A stretch of 64,000 nt of DNA from Beroe forskalii (taxonomy: Eukaryota > Ctenophora > Nuda > Beroida > Beroidae), in assembly GCA_011033025.1 (NCBI GenBank), contig WFMF01000061.1, positions 434,001-498,000 of the forward strand. The letters are read 5' to 3'. The notes beneath the pieces were generated by a model. The model did no database searches and was not told where the DNA came from. It saw only the letters and a program-made list of their open reading frames with translations. The position numbers and the translations under genes are program-made. Of the stretch, positions 36,501 to 44,600 are shown piece after piece (position 1 is the first letter of the stretch; the number at the start of each line of letters is the position of its first letter).

Positions 36501-39500
36501 GTGTTAGATGGCAGCGATTTCTTGGAGTACAGGTCCTTAAAGAATTTGTAAAAGTTAGACAGGTCGTACAAGTCCATTGGGTCAGCCTTCCTCTGGTATG
36601 ACTTAAGTGTTTTGAAGCTTTTCCAGTTAATGGCCTTTTCATGAATGATTTTTTGACTAAGCTTTGCGAAAAAAGATCTTTTCTTCTTCTTTAAGATTTG
36701 GCGATAGACCTTCTTCTGCTTGTAGAACATGTCTCTGTTCAAGTCAGTTGGATGCTTGCAGTACTGCTTGCCAAGTTTATTGGTCTTTCTCTTTTCCTTC
36801 CTGCATTCCGTGTCAAACCAGATGTTTTTGTTATGACCTTTTTTAACAGTACACTTCTTTCTCTCGAGAGTACCCAAGCAATTTCATTGAACGTTTGTAC
36901 TAGGGATTCGTTCAATTCTATGACATCGTTTTTTGTGGCGCACACTTTGCGACATATTTCGTCGGTTTTGGTTTTTATATGGGGGTTGTTTTGAAAAGCA
37001 TAAAAGGCATCTTTGGAACATCCACTGGCAGATTTGTTCCACTTGTACCCCACTGGTTTGTCTTTAAAGTTCAGGACTCTTTCTAGTGAGGGGAAAGGTA
37101 AGGATGTTGTAGCTTGAATGGTACAGGAGATAGGTCTATGGTCAGATATACTGTTGAATTCGTTTACTGTGAATGCCTTTATATTGGTAGCTAGACTATG
37201 GGAAGCCACGGTGGAATGCATATTATTATGCCATGTAGCAATTTACCATAGTGAAGCAAGATAACGGCGTCATTTGAACAGCCTGTTGTTCATTGGAGTC
37301 TCAAATACCACAGAACTCGAATATCTGCGTTCCACCAAAATTATTCAAATTGAATTGGCACTTAAGGAGGCAGGTAACGTTACTCGTTTTAAGTCTGCGA
37401 ACAAATGTAGGCAACTTACGTCATAAACTTTCTTATTGAATCCATGACGATGCCATCATTGTAAATACCCTATCAACTCTTGGAAAATCCCATAACATGG
37501 GGTTATAGGATCCGAACGACGCTTAAAAATATGTAGGCAACTCACGTCATAAACTTTCATATTGAATCTACGTCGGAGTCATCACTGCAAACATCACTGT
37601 GGTCGGAAACGACCACATAACATGGGGTTATAGGATCCATCCCGACCCTATAATATTGAAATAACCCGATGTATATGGTTGCAAATAAGGGCTTATGAGC
37701 CATGTAATAGTTTTTATCAAAGTATAAATAGTCATCTGATTGTGTCTGATTGAGTTACTTTGAATTTTAGTTAAAACAAAGTGTAACATCTACTGATTCT
37801 TTGTTTTTTCAAAAAGATTTACTGTATATAGAATTGAATTATAGAAGTATCAAATCGTATTTAATGTATATTTGAAGTGGTTCGTCCCGAAGTTGATAGT
37901 ATCTTGAGTATCATTTGATATGCCTAGGATGAGATCCTCTCCATTCTCCAAGTACAGTTGGCTTCTTGCCAACTTGAATCCCTAATTCCCTTCATGAGGG
38001 AGTTGAAACACGCCTCCTTATTGAGGAGTTCCTGTGACGGGAGGCTAGGAAAGCTCGTCTATCTTCTCCCCATTTTTCCGGGTTAGGTCTGCCAGCATGG
38101 GAGTCCTGTCCTTATGTGTTGGGCTAATCTTCTTGATGTATTCGTCAGGAAACATCTTCTGCCAGAAGAACTTTCTTAAGCTTTAGTGGAGTCATCCATT
38201 AGCTGTAAGAACAAAGGTGTACCTAACCCCCGCTCAACCCACTCAGGGTGATTGAAAGAGTTATTTTTCAGCTCTGAGGATCACAGATGGCTGTTGGGAC
38301 CACGTATCCGCTTTGACCATGGGAATTTCTGACCGATTTTGCATCCCATAATTCTGCTTCATGTCATAGCCTGATGTTTGTCTAAACCCATGTTTTTTGG
38401 GACGCTGAATCGATTGAAAGGGTTATTTTTAGGCTAGCACCACTGCAAATCCAGATAAAGTTATTATAATTCTTTAGGTGTCATGTAAAAATTATCCAAA
38501 CCACTTTGCAAGCTTATCTTTTTTCTGAACTGAATATTGACTTACTGATAATCTGATTATATACAATTTAAATTATCTACAAAACTTCTCTACAAAAGCA
38601 CGTGTTGTTTGGTGCAGAATTATTCTCTTCATGTTGTTCTTTCCGGTTGAATTTTGTTCAATTTTTGTTTGGATTTTTGAACCTTCTATGGTACTCGAAT
38701 CCCGATGATACTTTCGGTTTGATGTTTGTTGGTTCCGATATTCAATTTGATTCTTGATTTTTGAAACATTGTGCAACTCTGATCATTATTTGTTACTTCC
38801 GTTCGCATCTATCCCCCCCAGTAATAAGGTGACTGGCCACTAGCAGCATCTTAAAATGCTCCGTTTCTGCCTCCTGCTCCTGACCCTCACCTCCCCCTCA
38901 CTCACCACTGGAATCTCCAAGTGGTGCTCCTACAAGAACAAATACCTCGCCGAGTACTAATTATACCTTATAAGGAATAATACCAGATATAACCCCCTCC
39001 CCCTAGTTACAATGCTCCGTTTCTGCCTCCTGCTCCTGACCCTCACCACCCCCTCGCTCTCCACCGGAATCTCCAAGTGGTGCTCCTACAAGAACAAATA
39101 CCTCGCCGAGTACTGATTATACCTTATAAGGAATAATACCGGATATAACCCCCCTCCCCCTAGTTACAATGCTCCGTTTCTGCCTCCTGCTCCTGACCCT
39201 CACCACCCCCTCACTCTCCACTGGAATCTCCAAGTGGTGCTCCTACAAGAACAAATACCTTGCCGAGTACTCCTCCGGGATGTACCGCTACAACTCCCTC
39301 CTAACAGCTAAAACAGAGTGTCGGGCTAGGGAGGACTGCTTCGGGATCACCATGGAGAGGGGAGCCGGGTTCACGCTGAGGAAGGGATGGGGTTTGAGAA
39401 CCAGCCCCTCCGGCGAGGTGTGTTTTGTAAAGGGTACTCTAGGATATGTGATTATTAAGCAGGGATTCATTATAGCCAAGTTCTAGAGAAGTGCAATTTT

Positions 39501-41639
39501 TGCCCTTATATCTGTAAATTTTACTGAGATCAGCTCAACTTCCCACCTCAATTACCAGACTTGCGAAAGTTCAATCCGAGCCTGAGTACTTAATCCATAT
39601 TAAACTATGACGCGAACTTAATATAGCTATGTCTAACAAAGTGTTTCATTAAGTCCTGCAATACCTACGGTAACACCTATCAGGTGACGTACGTGCCGTG
39701 TCGAGGGTACTTTTACTGCAACACCTTTGCGTTGAAGTCGGCGCACGGCAAGTTCCTGACAGCGCAAAGTGACGGCGGATTAAACTGGAGCGGGTTGGAT
39801 GACAAGTCCTCCTACCGTCGTGTTACCTTCAAGCAGTACGGTAAAAACAGTGGGTTCCTGAGGTCCGGTGCTGGAAAATACCTGTCTGCTGCTGCGGACG
39901 GAGCGCTCAGCTGGGACAGTCGACAGAAGGGCAGCAGGGAGAGGTTTAGTGTCCTGAATTCGTGACCTGAGTTCGGGTCCTGATCAGTTCGTGTCCTGAG
40001 TTCGTGTCTTGAATTCGTGCCCTGAGTTCGTGAAGAGATCCAATTCTTTCCACCGCTTTTTCTTACCTTTTTCCACCTTTCGTGAAACGACATAAAATTT
40101 CCTTTGTTTCTGTCATATTATTCATGATTTTAGGTTCAGTGTCGTACAGTACGAGGACAAGGTCGCTCTGATGTCGTTTCACGGACAGTACCTGTCAGCC
40201 GACATGTCGGGAGCTGTTAGGGCCGACAGTGAGACGACAGGTAGCAAACTACCGATAACATAACCTCTCAATAACTCCGGTTACGGTTTCGGTGGGCTCA
40301 AAACGCCCGGTTAACCGGTATAATATTCCGGTTTCGGTTCGGTTAACCGAACGTTTCCCTAAACGGTTAATTGTAAAATCCAAATATTCGGTTACGGTTG
40401 GCTAAAAACACCTGGTTAACCGGTATTTGGGTTCGGTTAACGTTTCCTTACGACAGGGACTGAGGAGTGGTTTGAAGTGTACCCCCGGGAGTGTATAGTT
40501 GACGTCCGGCAGTGCGACTGTGCTAAGGAGATCTGGGATTCTGAGTACTACCTGAAGGAAGTTAGCTTCGGGAAAGGAGAGATCACCAAGAGCTACACGG
40601 TTTTGGTAGGGAAACCATTGGAAGTGAGCAGTTCATCACACCGACAGAATTACGGTTACATTATCCTTGACGAAACCCTCTCCGAGTTCGGTAGGTTTAA
40701 CCACACCGCCGGGGCTAGGGTGGAGCCTGGAATTTTCTCTTTAGTAGATGGTTTCCCCATGACCATTGTGAATGGGGAGGTATCCGATGAGTTGACTTCA
40801 GATTTCTACACCTTCACTACTGGAGAGACTTTTAGAAGGGTTAAGGAAATGCGGGCTAAAATAAAATGCGTGGCACCGCCTCAGACGAGTGTGGAGTGCC
40901 AGCCTGTCCTGTACAGATACGAGTGAGTATTTGTTGAATAATGAATAATATAATGTACAGTACACCGGTATTTTACCGGTCCCTGGGAAGGTTAAATTCA
41001 TATTATCTTTCTTAATATCATCTCATATTCTAATCTTAATTCTTGTCTCATTTTACCGGTCCCTGATTTAGATTACCTGGGGGGTACTGCACTCGTTTTA
41101 TCTTATATTTTTTTTAAATCTTATTCCATTGTTGTATCATATCTTATCCCATTACCTTATTATTTTAATTCTCCGATCCCCGCAGTATCGCAGTTCCCTA
41201 CACACAGACTTGGCAACACAGGTCCCTTCATTGCTCCTGCACAAGTGAGGGAGTCTTCAGGGCTGAGCTAGCGGACAGTCTCGGATTCGTTACCACCGAG
41301 ATTTGAGTTTGAGACTGAAAAACGCCAGTCAGGGGGTCTTCAGCTTGCTGAGCTAGCGGACAATCTCGGACTTCATGTTACCACGGTAGATGTTAGTTAG
41401 GTTGGGACTGAAAAACTCAGAGAGTGAAAAGAGACTTTAAGACTTTGAGAGTTTTGTCATAATCAATGGTGGCTCTCAACAATTTCCCTCGCTCGGGCGT
41501 TAATAACTCGTTATACTTATAGTCGTATAGCTCTCTGAATGATTGACGTAATCTGTCGTAATCTGGGCTATTTTAGTGTTTTTATGTGCAACCTTGTGTA
41601 TATGACTATGATAAATAATAGGGAATGACTGCGATTCTG

Positions 41640-41680
<41 letters not shown>

Positions 41681-44600
41681 GAACTTTTGAAATTGAAGGA
41701 CAATTTTTGGGATTTTTCGTTTAAAAGTAGTATGCAAGTTGAAATTAAATGTTCATTTGTTTGTTTTCATGGAGCAAGATTGAGGGTTCTGGGATGCAAA
41801 ATCGGTCAAAATTCCCATGGTCAAAGTGGGCGTGGTCCCTTCAGCCATCTGTGATGCTCAGAGCCTAAAAACCCTTTCGATCGAATCAGCGTCCCGAAAA
41901 ACATAGGTTTAGACAGACATCATGCTATGTCATGAAGCAGAATTATGGGAGGCAAAATCGGTCAAAAATTTTAACGGTCAAAGTGGGTGTGGTCCCTACA
42001 GCCATCTGTGATGCTCAGAGCCTAAAAATAACCCTTTCAATCGATTCAGCGTCCTGAAAAACATGAGTTCAGACACCCATCATGCTTCATATGACCAAAA
42101 TTATTTTTCCTATCTTGGTTACTGAATTTTCCCATAGTCAAAAATGAGCGTGGCCATTTTGGAAATTCCCCAAGATATTTTTCAATACTCATTGCTTTTT
42201 CTGTTTATTTATGGCATAAAAAACACGAATATCATGGTGGGAAATATTAATGGCAATTTGTAATTTGTAAGATACTTGCATATACTGACCAGTCTACTAC
42301 TTCTAGGGAAACATCTTTTTAACTTGAAATTTCTCTGTAGTGTCCTTTCTGCATCGCAGATGATCAAAAATTTCCTTAATTAAAAATGTCCTTAAATCTT
42401 AATACTCCAACATTTCAGGTGCCAAGCGAAGTAACCCGCCTGCCCTCTCCGACGCACCCAACAGCCCCTCCCGCCCACCCGCACTTCCACCTAATGGCCC
42501 ACCCACACTTCCACCTAATGGCCCACCTTTAGTCCCACCTTCGGTCCCACCTACAGTCCCACCTACCGGCCCTCCTGCCAGACCCTCCAAGATGCCGTCC
42601 CCGTACGCTAAGCGATCAGCTGCAGTTCCTGGGGAAGAAGACTCTAGTAAGACCCCCGTTTTCAGGACCGGCAGTGATCCAAGGAGTGCACCAGATAGAC
42701 CTCCTCTACCGCCTCTTCCTCCTTCCAAACCTACTCTGAGTAAGTGATCATAGCCTATTGAAATAATTGTATCCAATCAGCTCAGTTTTATTCTGTTGTC
42801 CTGTTGAGTCTACTTGTGTTTTGTCCAACGAAGCTATATAATTTTGTATAAATAGATCTCCCATCCAAGAATCTACATTCTACAACATCAATTTGTAGAT
42901 TACCTGACTGAAAAAGGCTTTTTTCAACAAGTTACACACGACTATATGATGAATTATTGTTGTATAAACACAACTACTGCTAGCATCATTACGGGGGTGG
43001 GAATGGGTTTCAAATCGAGAGGGCGAATAATGAACATCCCCTAGGCCACACAAAAAAAGCCTTCCATTACTCTGCAATAGCCAATAGCAATCCTTGTAAA
43101 ACATTGTACAGGAAACGAATATGACGAAGCTGTTTCGCATTTTGAAACGAGTAAGTAGCGTTTTGCTAAGTCTGAAACTTCAATAATTTGCCCTAATTTA
43201 GTAATTTTATGATAATGAAATCGATTTCAATCAATCTATAGTTTCCTTCTTTTATTTGAAAGTGCGATTCCAACTAGTAAATCCATCTACTGTTGTAACC
43301 AAAGCTCGAGAACTCTCTGTGGCCGTGCTATGGGTACAAGGCTACACATTCGGTTTGGCTCATAGTTCTTGAATAAGGGTAGTCTCCGACAAAATGAATT
43401 CTCTGATCCTTGGAAATGATGGCATCACTTTGCAATCAATAGGGTGTGTAAATTGTCTTCCCTTGAAAGGAGGTGAATCGTCGCTCTACGCGGAGCTACG
43501 GCTAACTCACTCTGGGCCAAGTTCTGATGTTGATAAAGAATCTCCTCATGGTGGTTCGGAGAATCTTCTCGGTAAAATTCTGCTTTGCACCCAATCATTA
43601 CATGTGCAAGCCTTTTGATAGCTGACCTTCCCAATCACTTGCTATACCTTTCCAATGACAGTATGACCTGAAATTACATCTGATTTTCTCTTGGATACTT
43701 TAACAACTCTTTATAATTAACTCTTTATTTATCATATTAACACCTATCACATGCTACAAAGTTGACACGTTTCAGTTAAAACGCACTCGCCAATTAAAGC
43801 AATCAAGTATCATATCAAACCAGCCGATATCACGTATTCCTGAGATCTCTCCTTCCCGGGTGAAGATCTCATCAGTAGTTGTACTGAACACCTCTCACCT
43901 CCACCCCCTCGGCGCGCCCTCAGTGCTTCTGTGGATGATTTGCTGATGTTTACTGACCGGAGTAGGCTCACTCCGCCCCCCTTGCCAGCCAAGAAGAAGC
44001 TCTCATGTGTGGATAACCCGTATGGGTACCTCAAGGATGCCACCACCAAAGAAGGATCCACCAACCCTTTTCTTAGCCCTCAACTGCTCCCTTCCTCGGG
44101 AACATCCGTTAATCCCTTCAGGAATTCCAGCAGATCCCCAGCGTCCTTACCGAGGAAGAGTTCTAAGAAAGCTGCCACAGATCTCTCAGCATACGGATAC
44201 GAGTCTAACTTTGAGTTGATGTGGCCTAAGGGGTTCAGTGCACCAGGCAGCAGGAACAGTCCTGACTCGTCAGAAGATGAGTACAACGATGAGAGGAAGA
44301 GGGAGGAAGTGGCGTACAATCAGGTGGAGAGTCTCATAGATCTAGGAGATGACAACGAAGCAGTGACAACAGGTGACAACGAAGCTGTGACAACATGTGA
44401 CAACAAGGCGGTGACATGTGGCAAGCCATCTGCTCCGAAGAGCAATCAGCCCTCCATTCCTGCACCCTTTAACGCTGTCCCGGACCGCGTCACGCTGCTC
44501 AGATCTCTACTTAGTAAACCCTATGTTGTGATACATGTCATTCAATGTTATGTCGTTAATCTGTCATTTGAGTTGAAAGTAACGCCCGACTCTTCAGGCC

